Both the position numbers and the translations under genes were made by a program. A DNA stretch of 64,000 nucleotides from Chloroflexota bacterium. GTDB lineage: Bacteria; Chloroflexota; Anaerolineae; Anaerolineales; Anaerolineaceae. The notes under the pieces are model-generated. The model worked only from the letters and a program-made list of their open reading frames with translations. It searched no databases and had not been told where the DNA came from. The stretch covers positions 6,282-70,281 of the forward strand of contig JAJUJY010000003.1 of the NCBI GenBank assembly GCA_029265085.1, read 5' to 3'. How positions within the stretch are numbered: position 1 is the stretch's first letter; each line of letters starts with the position of its first letter. Below are positions 18,191-26,734 of the stretch, piece after piece.

Positions 18191-18844
18191 ATGATACACC
18201 CGGTTGTCAAACAATTCAGTTTAACATTCACCGCCGCAGGCCAAATCGCTGTAGATGTGCCGCGTTTCCTGATTGCCAACCAACTGCCCGGGACTGCCGC
18301 ACACTGCGGCAATGTAGCCCGCGAAGCGCGCCGGATCGCCAACCTCAGCGGCATTGACGCAGATACAGCTGAACAGGCTGGCTGGCTGCACGACATCAGC
18401 GCTGTCTGGGCAACCAATCAACGCCTGGGCGCAGCTGAAACATTTGGGCTTGAAATTTTACCGGCAGAACGGCAGGCTCCCAACCTCTTGCATCAAAAAT
18501 TATCTGTTGTCCTGGCACGCGAATTGTTTGGCGTGCAGGATGAGCAGATTTTATCCGCAGTTGGCTGCCATACCACATTAAAAGCCGACCCCGCCCCCCT
18601 GGATCTGGTCCTTTTTGCGGCAGATAAATTAGCCTGGGATCAGCCCGGCGAAGGCCGGTTCCAGCCTGCTATGCGCGCCGCGCTGGAAATTTCCGTTGAG
18701 CAGGCTGTGCTGGTCTTTTTAACCGATTTATGGCAGCACCGCACCGAACTGCCCGTCCTCCACCCCTGGACAGAGGCCGCTTACAGACAGTTATCCACCA
18801 GGGTTCATCCCGCCACCTTGCGCATCTTGCGCAGCCAGGAGTGA
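18191..18844 (+). CDS. yqeK: YqeK-like HD-domain phosphohydrolase
   Basis: 217 residues from the ATG at 18191. The HD-domain pattern of YqeK (symmetrical diadenosine tetraphosphatase of Gram-positives) is complete: AAHCGNVAREA (H38), AGWLHDIS (H67-D68), LHQKLSVVLARE, SAVGCHTT and LFAADKL. It would hydrolyse Ap4A to ADP and have a role in stress nucleotide turnover. YqeK is often beside nadD and rsfS; here it stands between ycgN and an acetyltransferase gene. An upstream in-frame start at 18140 is unlikely because it would translate through the promoter. Confidence 0.85.
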   Translation: MIHPVVKQFSLTFTAAGQIAVDVPRFLIANQLPGTAAHCGNVAREARRIANLSGIDADTAEQAGWLHDISAVWATNQRLGAAETFGLEILPAERQAPNLLHQKLSVVLARELFGVQDEQILSAVGCHTTLKADPAPLDLVLFAADKLAWDQPGEGRFQPAMRAALEISVEQAVLVFLTDLWQHRTELPVLHPWTEAAYRQLSTRVHPATLRILRSQE

Positions 18845-18850
18845 GCCATT

Positions 18851-19750
18851 ATGGTCCAGCCGCGTCCTTACCAGGGTGAATCAGATTACGCGAAGATGGG
18901 CCAGCTCCTGATCGAAATATTTGCGCGCACCGGTCCCCCGGTATATTGCGCTGTTGGGGATTTAGACTGGTGGCGCGTCCAACACAATAACAATCTTTCG
19001 GGCGTGCAGCTCTGGTTTGATGAGCACGAATGCTTATTGGGCTTTGCCTGGCGCAACAACAACAATCTGGATATTCTTTGCCACCCAGACCAGCGCTTTT
19101 TGGAAGCAGAAATGCTGGCTTGGGGTGAAACCAGCTATGCCAGCCAGTGCCCGCCAGAACAAACCCCGGCCCCATTTTGCGCCTGGACAACCGGACGTGA
19201 TTCCTTCCGGCAGGATTTGCTGCGCAGCCAGGCATACCAGCCCACAGGCAATTGCTTTAATGTGTACCATTATGCACTGGAACGCCCCATCCCAGAACCC
19301 GCTTTTCCGCCAGGCTATCGCGTTCGCAGCCTGGCCGGAGTGCATGAAATTCCCGCCCGGGTGGAGGTTCACCGGGAAGCCTTTACCCCCTCACGCATGA
19401 CCGAAGAAAAATATAACCTGCTGGTTGGTTTACCCCATTACCGTATGGACCTGGATTTACTCGTCACCGCCCCAGACGGCAGCTTTGCCGCCTTTTGTAT
19501 TCTTTGGTACGACGAAGCCAACCAAACCGGCACCTTTGAACCTGTCGGCTGCCACCCCAACCACCGCCGGTTGGGATTGACGCGCAGTTTGCTGTACGCC
19601 GGTATGCGCCACCTAAAAAGCGTGGGTGCCAGGTATGCGGAGGTCCTCTCCTGGGGAGATGACCCGCCCGCCAACCAGCTGTATCAATCGGCTGGATTTT
19701 TAGAATTAGATCAAATTTATGAATGGGAGAAAAGGAAGGCAACATCATGA
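18851..19750 (+). CDS. Tandem GNAT N-acetyltransferase
   Basis: 299 residues, long enough for two GNAT halves. The N-terminal half (1-140) is degenerate. The C-terminal half has the acetyl-CoA loop region VGCHPNHRRLGLTRSLLYAGM and the end LSWGDDPPANQLYQSAGF. The acceptor substrate is unknown. GGAG is 9 nt from the ATG and partly within the end of yqeK. The stop overlaps the Nudix start as ATGA, so translation is coupled. Confidence 0.85.
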   Translation: MVQPRPYQGESDYAKMGQLLIEIFARTGPPVYCAVGDLDWWRVQHNNNLSGVQLWFDEHECLLGFAWRNNNNLDILCHPDQRFLEAEMLAWGETSYASQCPPEQTPAPFCAWTTGRDSFRQDLLRSQAYQPTGNCFNVYHYALERPIPEPAFPPGYRVRSLAGVHEIPARVEVHREAFTPSRMTEEKYNLLVGLPHYRMDLDLLVTAPDGSFAAFCILWYDEANQTGTFEPVGCHPNHRRLGLTRSLLYAGMRHLKSVGARYAEVLSWGDDPPANQLYQSAGFLELDQIYEWEKRKATS

Positions 19751-20214
19751 CCCAGGTATTGCACGGCCCTCGTATTGGAAAAACCGGCCGGCTGCGTGTT
19801 GGCTGCTCAGCCGTCATTTTCGATGAAACCCGCCAAAAAGTTCTCCTGACCCGGCGCGCAGATAACAGCCTGTGGTGCCTGCCCTCCGGCGGCATGGAAC
19901 CCGGTGAAACCGCAGCAGAAGCCTGTCAGCGCGAAGTATTGGAAGAGACCGGATTAAAAGTACAGGTAACGCACCTGATTGGCATTTATACCGATCCAAA
20001 CCGGATCGTGGAATACAAAGACGGCCGGCGGGTGCAGATTGTTGCCCTCTGCTTTGAGGCCGTCATCCAGGATGGCGAATTGCAGCTCAGTGATGAAACT
20101 ACCGCCTATGGATATTACACCCTGCCCGAGATTCAGCAAATGGAGATGCTAGAAAACCACCGCGAGCGGATTGAAGATGCTTTTACCGGCCAAATTCCGG
20201 CGTATATTCGCTAA
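19747..20214 (+). CDS. Nudix hydrolase
   Basis: 155 residues from the ATG that overlaps the preceding stop. The complete Nudix box starts GGMEPGETAAEA and continues with REVLEETGL, giving GX5EX7REUXEEXGU. It should hydrolyse a nucleoside diphosphate-linked compound using Mg2+. The substrate cannot be predicted. Its pairing with a GNAT and yqeK suggests nucleotide or coenzyme house-cleaning, which is inference. Confidence 0.92.
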   Translation: MTQVLHGPRIGKTGRLRVGCSAVIFDETRQKVLLTRRADNSLWCLPSGGMEPGETAAEACQREVLEETGLKVQVTHLIGIYTDPNRIVEYKDGRRVQIVALCFEAVIQDGELQLSDETTAYGYYTLPEIQQMEMLENHRERIEDAFTGQIPAYIR

Positions 20215-20241
20215 GCCCTGTTCCATCCAGACTAATCCCCG

Positions 20242-20432
20242 TATAATTATGCCGCACATTGAAAAACCAGATTGAGGAAAGGCGAAGTCCGGTGAAAATC
20301 CGGCGCTGTCCCGCAACTGTAAACGGCAGGGAAATATTGCCGTAAGCCAGGTCGACCGCCTCAATTCGCGCTCGCCACGTCCTCGCGGATGGGAAGTGGA
20401 ACCAGCCGCCCAACAACGCCTGGTCAAACTCC
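20242..20432 (+). ncRNA. Cobalamin riboswitch
   Basis: A TATAAT at 20242-20247 precedes a leader with the conserved cobalamin aptamer blocks: GAGGAAAGGCGAAGTCCGGTG, AAAATCCGGCGCTGTCCCGC, AACTGTAAACGG and the B12 box AAGCCAGGTCGACC. It is followed by a terminator and then cobT. Binding of adenosylcobalamin is expected to favour termination and shut off the salvage operon. Confidence 0.95.
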
Positions 20433-20435
20433 CTA

Positions 20436-20463
20436 CCTGCTCTGGATCGAGCAGGTTTTTTTA
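20436..20463 (+). terminator. Riboswitch expression-platform terminator
   Basis: CCTGCTC/GAGCAGG stem (20436-20455) with a 6-nt loop, then seven T. It lies between the cobalamin aptamer and cobT and is the likely transcriptional switch. Confidence 0.9.
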
Positions 20464-20492
20464 TTGCTATTTTATTTTATCCCGGAGACCGC

Positions 20493-21533
20493 ATGAAACT
20501 ACCCCCCATTCCCGAAATCGTCCAGCAAGCAGCTGACGCTGCCCGCGCACGCCAGGCGGTGTTAACCAAGCCGGGCGGAAGCCTTGGCCGCCTGGAAGAA
20601 TTATCCATTCAACTGGCTGGAATCACTGGACAGCCCCTGCCCAGCGTGAATCGCAAGGCAGTCATTGTCATGGCAGCCGATCACGGCATTGCCCGTGAAG
20701 GTGTCAGCGCTTACCCGCCCGAAGTGACCCCGCAAATGGTGCTCAACTTCCTGCACGGCGGCGCTGCGATCAATGTATTAACCCGCCAGGCAGGTGCGCG
20801 TGTGGTGGTAGTCGATGTAGGTGTGGCTGCTGATTTTGACAGCGCTCCAGGCTTAATCCAGCGCAAAGTTACCCGCGGAACACGCAGCTTCACCCAGGGA
20901 CCGGCAATGACCCGCGCAGAAGCAGAACAGGCCATCCAGGTCGGAATCGATGTGGTCAATGAAGAAATAGACCGCGGCCTGGATCTGGTGGCTACCGGTG
21001 ATATGGGTATTGGCAACACCACCCCCTCTTCCGCAATTGTGGCCGCCATGACCAGCTTACCGGTTGAACAGGTCACCGGCCGGGGAACCGGCGTGGATGA
21101 CAGCGGCCTGCAGCGCAAAATTCAAGCCATCCGGGCAGGGTTGGCCGCCAACCAACCAAACCCCAAAGATGCGCTGGATGTATTGGCCAAGGTCGGCGGC
21201 CTGGAAATCGCCGGATTAAGCGGGGTCATCCTCGGGGCAGCTGCGCGGCGCGTGCCCGTGGTGGTAGATGGCTTTATCTCCGGCGCTGCCGCCCTGATCG
21301 CAGCCGGGCTGGCTCCCGAAGTTAAACCTTATCTGATCCAATCACACCAATCCGTAGAAATTGGGCATATTGCCATGAATCAATACCTGGGACTGACCCC
21401 GCTGCTTGACCTGGGTCTGCGGCTGGGTGAAGGCACCGGCGCGGCACTGGCCTTCCACCTGGTGGAAGCGGCAGCCCGCATTTTAAGCGAAATGGCCACC
21501 TTTGCCGAAGCCGGGGTCGCAGATAAAGAATGA
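20493..21533 (+). CDS. cobT: Nicotinate-nucleotide:dimethylbenzimidazole phosphoribosyltransferase
   Basis: 346 residues. It activates the lower-ligand base as its alpha-ribotide for the nucleotide loop of cobamides. Family marks are KPGGSLGRLEELS, MAADHGIAREGVSAYP, ATGDMGIGNTTPSSA and the catalytic Glu in LGEGTGAAL (E313). GGAG is 5 nt from the ATG. First gene of the riboswitch-controlled operon; it overlaps cobS by 4 nt. Confidence 0.97.
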   Translation: MKLPPIPEIVQQAADAARARQAVLTKPGGSLGRLEELSIQLAGITGQPLPSVNRKAVIVMAADHGIAREGVSAYPPEVTPQMVLNFLHGGAAINVLTRQAGARVVVVDVGVAADFDSAPGLIQRKVTRGTRSFTQGPAMTRAEAEQAIQVGIDVVNEEIDRGLDLVATGDMGIGNTTPSSAIVAAMTSLPVEQVTGRGTGVDDSGLQRKIQAIRAGLAANQPNPKDALDVLAKVGGLEIAGLSGVILGAAARRVPVVVDGFISGAAALIAAGLAPEVKPYLIQSHQSVEIGHIAMNQYLGLTPLLDLGLRLGEGTGAALAFHLVEAAARILSEMATFAEAGVADKE

Positions 21534-22273
21534 AATACTTGCGGCTTGCCTTCAGTTTTTTAACCACGCTGCCCGTGCGCGCCCCGGCCAGTTTTGAGCC
21601 GGGCGATCTGGGCCGGTCGGCGGCCTGGTATCCGCTGGTTGGTGCTGTGCTGGGAGTGCTGGTGGCAGCCGCGTACGTCCTGCTAAAAATGATTTTTCCG
21701 CCGCTGTTAGCGGCTGCGCTCGGTGTTGGATTATGGGTATGGCTGACCGGCGGGCTGCACCTGGATGGGCTGGCCGACTGCTGTGACGGCTTGCTCAACG
21801 CCTCCACACCGGAGCGCCGCCTGGAAATTATGCGCGACCCGCGCCTGGGGACCTTTGGCGGCGCGGGCCTGATTCTGCAAATCCTGCTCAAAGTGCTGGC
21901 TGTTCTTTCCCTGCCGGTTGGTTGGCCGGGCTGGGCCGCGCTCATTCTTGCGCCTGCGCTTGGCCGCTGGATGATTTTGCTGGGCGGGCGGCAGCCCCAG
22001 GCGCGTCCTGGCGGGCTGGGCGCGGATTTTGCTTTGGGTTTACAGACCAGACATTTCTTCCTGGCCGCACTGGTGCCCCTGGTTGCGGCTGCCGCTGGCG
22101 GGCTGCGCGGTGGGATTGCCGTGCTGCTGGCGCACCTGACCACCTGGGGCATCTTCACCCTGGCGCGCAAACGCCTGAACGGCGTGACCGGGGATGTGTA
22201 CGGCGCAGCCGTTGAACTAAGCGAACTGGCCGTCTTGCTGGCTTTTTGCCTGTATTTACCTTTCGGGATGTAG
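21530..22273 (+). CDS. cobS: Adenosylcobinamide-GDP ribazoletransferase (cobalamin synthase)
   Basis: 247 residues, polytopic membrane enzyme that joins adenosylcobinamide-GDP and alpha-ribazole (phosphate). Family sequence GGLHLDGLADCCDGLLNAST and RRLEIMRDPRLGTFG, with acidic residues for Mg2+, is followed by several hydrophobic helices. The ATGA overlap with cobT indicates coupled translation. Confidence 0.97.
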   Translation: MKYLRLAFSFLTTLPVRAPASFEPGDLGRSAAWYPLVGAVLGVLVAAAYVLLKMIFPPLLAAALGVGLWVWLTGGLHLDGLADCCDGLLNASTPERRLEIMRDPRLGTFGGAGLILQILLKVLAVLSLPVGWPGWAALILAPALGRWMILLGGRQPQARPGGLGADFALGLQTRHFFLAALVPLVAAAAGGLRGGIAVLLAHLTTWGIFTLARKRLNGVTGDVYGAAVELSELAVLLAFCLYLPFGM

Positions 22274-22281
22274 GAGACCGC

Positions 22282-23094
22282 ATGGACTGGATTCACCGCT
22301 TGCCGTTTCGCCTGGGAACATCTTCCTATATTATTCCGGATGATATTTTGCCCAATGTGCGCTGGCTGGCAGGTAAAGTGCGCGATATTGAACTGGTCTT
22401 GTTTGAAGTGGATGACGGCCCCAATAACCTGCCTACACCAGACGTGCTGGCCGAATTAGCCAGTTTGAGCCGGACGCATGACCTGAGCTACACCGTCCAT
22501 CTACCGCTCGATCTGCGGTTAGGCGCAGATGGAGATGAGCAGCACATCTCGCTGCGCAAAGCCAAACGGGTAATCGACTGCACCTTGGCGCTGGAACCGC
22601 ATGCCTTCGTTTTACACCTGGACGGTAAAGAAGTGCGCAAAGATGCAGTCCCAGAAGCACTGCACCAATGGCAAACCCAGGCTGCCCGTGCACTGGAAAT
22701 CGCCGCCGGTTGGGCTGGCTCGGCCGCACGGTTAGCCGTGGAAAACCTGGAAGGCTACCCAACTGATTTTAATTTCCCGGTATTGGCACGTATTCCGGCC
22801 AGTCAATGTGTGGATATTGGCCATCTCTGGTTAGAAGGATATGATCCGCTGCCCTACCTGCAAACCTGTCTGCCGCGCACCCGGGTAATTCACCTGCATG
22901 GGATTGGTGAGCGCGACCATCAATCGTTGGCCTATGTGCCGTCGGAACAACTCGATCCGGTAATTGCTTGTTTACTTGAGAACAAGTATCGCGGAGTAGT
23001 CACCCTGGAAATATTTAGCGAATCCGATTTTCACACTTCCATTGAAGCAATTTCGAAAAGCCTGGAAAGGATGGGTACATGGAAAAACAGTTGA
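22282..23094 (+). CDS. cbiR: Cobamide-remodelling phosphodiesterase CbiR-like
   Basis: 270 residues from the ATG at 22282 with AGGAG 5 nt upstream. It is a xylose isomerase/AP-endonuclease-type TIM barrel matching the CbiR pattern: RLGTSSYIIPDDI at the N-terminus, FVLHLDGKE, AVENLEG, CVDIGHLWLEGYD, IHLHGIGERDH and TLEIFSE, which supply His, Glu and Asp metal ligands. CbiR, known from Akkermansia, cuts imported (pseudo)cobamides so that the lower ligand can be replaced. Its position inside cobTS-cobU under a B12 riboswitch supports the call. Confidence 0.85.
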   Translation: MDWIHRLPFRLGTSSYIIPDDILPNVRWLAGKVRDIELVLFEVDDGPNNLPTPDVLAELASLSRTHDLSYTVHLPLDLRLGADGDEQHISLRKAKRVIDCTLALEPHAFVLHLDGKEVRKDAVPEALHQWQTQAARALEIAAGWAGSAARLAVENLEGYPTDFNFPVLARIPASQCVDIGHLWLEGYDPLPYLQTCLPRTRVIHLHGIGERDHQSLAYVPSEQLDPVIACLLENKYRGVVTLEIFSESDFHTSIEAISKSLERMGTWKNS

Positions 23095-23627
23095 CCTTAA
23101 TTTTGGGCGGGGCACGCTCCGGTAAAAGCGATTACGCCCAACGCCTGGCTGTAGAAAGCGGAAAACGCACTTTATATATTGCCACAGCCACCGCGGGAGA
23201 TGAAGAAATGCGCCAGCGCATCGCAGCGCACCAGGCCAGCCGGCCTGTGCATTGGCAAACCGTAGAATCGCCCTTGCAAGTAGGCGCAGCGCTGCGAAAA
23301 AGCCGGACAAATGCCCCCATTATCCTGTTAGACTGTTTAACCCTGCTGGCAAACAATGTGCTTTTTTCTCTGCCGGAAGGCGTAGAAGAAGCCGTTTACC
23401 AGGAAGCATTAACCCGGGAGATCGATGAATTTATGGCTGCGTTCTTTGCCTCTCAGGCAGAAAAATGCCTGGTCGTTTCCAACGAGGTCGGTTTAGGGCT
23501 TGTGCCGGAATACCCGCTTGGCCGCCTGTACCGCGATGTGCTTGGACGCGCAAACCAGCGCCTTGCCCAGGTTGCGGATACGGTCGTATTTATGGTGGCC
23601 GGGCTGCCCATGCGCGTCAAAGGTTAA
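23079..23627 (+). CDS. cobU: Adenosylcobinamide kinase / adenosylcobinamide-phosphate guanylyltransferase
   Basis: 182 residues, full length for CobU/CobP. It phosphorylates adenosylcobinamide and adds GMP. The N-terminal P-loop GGARSGKSDYAQ is followed by RIAAHQASRP containing the guanylylated His, LLDCLTLLANN, and SNEVGLGLVPEYPLGRLYRD. It overlaps the end of cbiR by 16 nt. Last gene of the cob operon. Confidence 0.96.
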   Translation: MEKQLTLILGGARSGKSDYAQRLAVESGKRTLYIATATAGDEEMRQRIAAHQASRPVHWQTVESPLQVGAALRKSRTNAPIILLDCLTLLANNVLFSLPEGVEEAVYQEALTREIDEFMAAFFASQAEKCLVVSNEVGLGLVPEYPLGRLYRDVLGRANQRLAQVADTVVFMVAGLPMRVKG

Positions 23628-23710
23628 TTTTTTCTCCAAAATCCAACCATCATCTGAACCAAAACTGGTCTGGGGATGGATCGTTTTCCTATCCAACTGG
23701 TGGTTAAAAA

Positions 23711-23748
23711 GCATACCCTGTATCAGGTATAAACAATGCAGGGTGTGC
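23711..23748 (+). other. Stem-loop downstream of cobU
   Basis: GCATACCCTG pairs with CAGGGTGTGC (one wobble) around a 17-18-nt loop. No T-run follows, so it may be an mRNA-stabilising or Rho-related 3' structure instead of an intrinsic terminator. Confidence 0.4.
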
Positions 23749-23775
23749 CTCAAATAAATTTAAAAGGGAAAACGC

Positions 23776-23976
23776 ATGAATCAAAATTTAAATTCGCCAA
23801 AATCCCCAGACAAGAAAAAAAGCACCATCGATATGGGCCTCTGGATTGTTTACGGCTTCGCTGCCGGCACAGTGCTCGGTATCCTGTTTAATAATCTCGT
23901 CTTAGGCATGATTTTCGGGCTATGCGCCGGTGTAATCATCGGTGCCATTGCCGATGGACAGAAACAAAAAAAATAG
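23776..23976 (+). CDS. Small two-helix membrane protein, unknown
   Basis: 66 residues with a charged N-terminal tail (about 20 residues, Lys/Ser/Pro-rich) and two hydrophobic helices rich in Gly (FAAGTVLGILF; GMIFGLCAGVIIGAIA), ending in basic residues. Glycine-zipper spacing suggests helix packing or oligomerisation. AAAAGGG lies upstream of the ATG. No family recognised. The -35 of the next gene lies inside its 3' end. Confidence 0.6.
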   Translation: MNQNLNSPKSPDKKKSTIDMGLWIVYGFAAGTVLGILFNNLVLGMIFGLCAGVIIGAIADGQKQKK

Positions 23977-23990
23977 CGCATAATATTGGC
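23955..23990 (+). promoter_or_regulatory. Promoter of the lipoprotein gene, probably leaderless
   Basis: -35 TGGACA (23955-23960, 5 of 6) and -10 CATAAT (23979-23984, 5 of 6), spacer 18 nt. The -10 ends 6 nt before the ATG at 23991 and there is no ribosome site. Confidence 0.65.
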
Positions 23991-24488
23991 ATGAAAAAAT
24001 ATGCTGTAATCGCATTCCTTTTCCTGGTACTGCTGGCAAGCTGCCAATCCAAACCGGCCGAATTTGCCATTTACCTGACCTGCGAAGAACGCAGCGCAGG
24101 CGATTTGCTTTCGGTTCCGTTGGCGGACTGGAAACTTGCCAGCGATCCGCTGCTCACCAGTGCAGACCTGGTCAGCTATAACCCGCAGACCTTCGAGCTA
24201 AAGATTACTGAATCCGCCTCCATAAAAATTAGCGATCTAAAAATACCAGTCAACGGCATTCCGGTGGTGGTTATGGTCGGCGGGGAACGTATTTACGGCG
24301 GTGCGTTGTGGACGCCTATTTCTTCGCTGAGTTACGAGGGGATTGCTTTGATGTACAACTTAAACCCGCAGTCACCGGGATTTCAGATCAACATCGGCTA
24401 TCCAGGAATGGAAGCCGGGCAAATCGAGGATTTCCGCAACGATCCGCGCATCCTGGACGCGCTAAAATCCGCCGGGAAACTCAAATAG
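23991..24488 (+). CDS. Putative lipoprotein, unknown function
   Basis: 165 residues from the ATG at 23991. Residues 1-18 form a signal peptide with lipobox LLAS-C, so the protein should be lipid-anchored on the outer face of the membrane. The rest has no recognised domain. It contains an alternating strand pattern (EFAIYLTCEERSAG; VVVMVGGERIYGGALW) and the C-terminal EDFRNDPRILDALKSAGKLK. It has its own promoter. Confidence 0.65.
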   Translation: MKKYAVIAFLFLVLLASCQSKPAEFAIYLTCEERSAGDLLSVPLADWKLASDPLLTSADLVSYNPQTFELKITESASIKISDLKIPVNGIPVVVMVGGERIYGGALWTPISSLSYEGIALMYNLNPQSPGFQINIGYPGMEAGQIEDFRNDPRILDALKSAGKLK

Positions 24489-24638
24489 AGAAACGCCGGG
24501 TTGGGGATTGGCAAATCCGTTCATTTTTGTTATTGTTGAAACAGACAATTGCCCGATGATCCAACGACGGGTTGGCTGCAGTCTGTCTTGAAAACAAATG
24601 TGACGGGAATTGTTCATTTTCGGCGGGGAGGAATATCT

Positions 24639-25175
24639 ATGCGTACGCGAGGAATGGTTGTACTGGGCGGTTTTCTCATCTTTTTTGGTTTATTGGCTTT
24701 AGCCAGCAACCTGTTTCAGGTCAATTTCTGGACCTATTGCTGGCCTGCCGGATTGATTCTGGTGGGGATATGGGTGCTGGTGCGCCCCAATATGGTCAGC
24801 AAAGACACCAATGTCAGTTTTCACCTGCTGGGTGACGTGAAGCGCAACGGAGCCTGGTCAGCAACGACCGAAGAATTTTGGATTGGAATCGGCTCGTTGG
24901 AACTGGACTTAACCAACGCGATTGTGCCGTTGGGAGAAACAAAAATTTCGGTCTATTCGTTTGTCGGTGATTTAAAAATTCTCATCCCGGCAAACCTCGG
25001 TGTCAAAGTTGAGACAGGCGGATTTATCTCAACCTTGAAAATGGGCGACCAGAAACAAGATATTTTCCTGACCTCAGTGGAAGTTGCCACACCGGGGTAT
25101 GACCAGGCTGAACGCCGGTTGATAATCGATACGGTACGATTTGTGGGTGATTCAAAGATCAAAAATCTGGGCTAG
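24639..25175 (+). CDS. LiaF-like membrane protein
   Basis: 178 residues from the ATG at 24639 (GGGGAGG 8 nt upstream). Two N-terminal hydrophobic helices (residues 7-24 and 30-48, with the sequence WPAGLILVGIWVL) are followed by the cell-wall-active antibiotic response domain pattern FWIGIGSLELDLTNAIVPLG and VYSFVGDLKILIPANLGV. In Firmicutes LiaF restrains the LiaSR two-component system; no LiaSR pair is adjacent here, so the role is open. Confidence 0.8.
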   Translation: MRTRGMVVLGGFLIFFGLLALASNLFQVNFWTYCWPAGLILVGIWVLVRPNMVSKDTNVSFHLLGDVKRNGAWSATTEEFWIGIGSLELDLTNAIVPLGETKISVYSFVGDLKILIPANLGVKVETGGFISTLKMGDQKQDIFLTSVEVATPGYDQAERRLIIDTVRFVGDSKIKNLG

Positions 25176-25219
25176 GCCTGAGCGATTTTCATCTGATCTT
25201 GCACGCCGGAGGACACATC

Positions 25220-25666
25220 ATGAGCGACCCGAATCCTTTCTCGTTTCCTGCAGAAGCCGCTGAAATCTCTCCAGAAATTTTTGCTGAAGCCCTGGACCTG
25301 GCCTCCGATGCCGCCGCGGGCAATCTAGACATCAATCCGCAGGATTTTCAGGCAGAGTTTACAGACGAAGATGGCAAACCATTTACAGTCCAGTTAGATG
25401 ACTCCGCCTTTAGCCGGATTATGCTGGCATTTAAAGACCGCTACCAGGCAGGCGGGCTGTTTGAAAGCATTGCATGGCGTTTTTCCGCATTGACCAAACT
25501 AGTCCGCGAGGGCACATTGGATGCCTGGGTAAAACCCGCAGAGCATCCCGGCTACACCTTCACCCACCCGGCAGTGATCGCGGCAGCCGCCACCCAGCCG
25601 CTCTCCGGCCGGCAGGGCTTTGACGAAGCGTCTTTTCTTGCCCGGGTCAAGGAACTGGCTGGATAA
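25220..25666 (+). CDS. Hypothetical soluble protein
   Basis: 148 residues from the ATG at 25220, which has GGAGG 7 nt upstream. Acidic N-terminus (about residues 10-50), one predicted helix-rich core (SAFSRIMLAFKDRYQAGG) and an Ala-rich C-terminal half. I do not recognise a family. It lies between the LiaF-like and methyltransferase genes on the same strand. Confidence 0.55.
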   Translation: MSDPNPFSFPAEAAEISPEIFAEALDLASDAAAGNLDINPQDFQAEFTDEDGKPFTVQLDDSAFSRIMLAFKDRYQAGGLFESIAWRFSALTKLVREGTLDAWVKPAEHPGYTFTHPAVIAAAATQPLSGRQGFDEASFLARVKELAG

Positions 25667-25771
25667 CAGCCGAGAAACGAACAACCAAACATTGGATCGC
25701 CACAGCCCATCACCTGCCGTGATGGGCCTAATCAGGCTTGAAAGAATCAGAAGCACCCCTTTGAGGCAGAC

Positions 25772-26623
25772 ATGGAAACACCCCTTGAAGCAAAATTTGC
25801 GCCGGAAGAAGCCGCGCGCAGCACAGAAGAAGTATCAGCCCGCCACGCAGATAACCGCGCAGCCTGGAACGAAGCCGCCCGCCATTACCAGTCCAGCCTG
25901 CAAGACACCCTGGACAGCCTGCGCGCCGGGAAGTCCAACTTGCACCCGGTGGAACGCGCCAACCTGGGCAATCTGCGGGATTGGTGCAAAACAGCTATCC
26001 ATTTGCAATGCGCTTCCGGCCGGGACACGCTCTCCTTATGGGTAGAGGGTGTCGAAAAAGTGATTGGCATGGATATTTCCGACCTGCATATTGAGAATGC
26101 CCGCTGGCTAACCGCGCAGCTCAATGCGCCCGCCGAGTGGTACCGCTGTGATGTACTGGAAGCTCCCGCCGAACTGGACGGCTGTGCCGATCTGGTGTAC
26201 ACCGGTCGCGGCGCGCTGTGCTGGCTGCACGACCTGGATGCCTGGGCACAGGTGGTTTACCGCCTGTTAAAACCCGGCGGTGTTTTTCACGTTCTGGACG
26301 GGCACCCGGTAACCTGGCTATTTGAGATGGACGCTGAAACCTACATTGCTTCGAACATCGATTACTTCCAACACGCCGAGCGTTCCAAAGGCTGGCCGGA
26401 CAGCTACATCAATGACCTGGACATCGGTGTTGCCGAACAATCCTGGAAGCACGAGCGGCTCTGGAACCTTGCCGCGGTTGTCAACGCGCTGATCCGCGCC
26501 GGGCTGGTAATCGAATTCCTGGGCGAACATCCCGAACCGTTTTGGGATGAATTTCCCCATTTGAAACCGGAACTGGCCGGGCGCATTCCCAATACCTTCT
26601 CGGTTCGCGCGCGCAAACCCTAA
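25772..26623 (+). CDS. Class I SAM-dependent methyltransferase
   Basis: 283 residues. The SAM motif I region is altered to HLQCASGRDTLSL near residue 76, followed by the acidic GMDISDLHIENAR (motif II), DLVYTGRGALCWL (motif post I) and YRLLKPGGVFHVLDGHPV. The N-terminal helix region RAAWNEAARHYQ is common in small-molecule methyltransferases. The substrate is unknown. GAGG lies 5 nt before the ATG. Confidence 0.85.
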   Translation: METPLEAKFAPEEAARSTEEVSARHADNRAAWNEAARHYQSSLQDTLDSLRAGKSNLHPVERANLGNLRDWCKTAIHLQCASGRDTLSLWVEGVEKVIGMDISDLHIENARWLTAQLNAPAEWYRCDVLEAPAELDGCADLVYTGRGALCWLHDLDAWAQVVYRLLKPGGVFHVLDGHPVTWLFEMDAETYIASNIDYFQHAERSKGWPDSYINDLDIGVAEQSWKHERLWNLAAVVNALIRAGLVIEFLGEHPEPFWDEFPHLKPELAGRIPNTFSVRARKP

Positions 26624-26734
26624 AACAGCGAAACTGGCCAAAAGGCGGGCGTGCCCGCTGCGCAGACCCGTTAAAATAGGCTGGTACAAAAAATAACCCC
26701 GGCCAGCTAAAGCGCCGGGAAACGGAGAATTATC

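Noticed and set aside
21322..22296. Minus-strand frame of 324 codons over cobT/cobS
   Set aside because: Antisense shadow rich in Ser, Pro, Arg and Ala; the plus strand encodes clear CobT and CobS.
24489..24638. Terminator after the lipoprotein gene (GGATT/AATCC hairpin)
   Set aside because: The stem is only 5 bp and the T-run is displaced, too weak to list as a feature.
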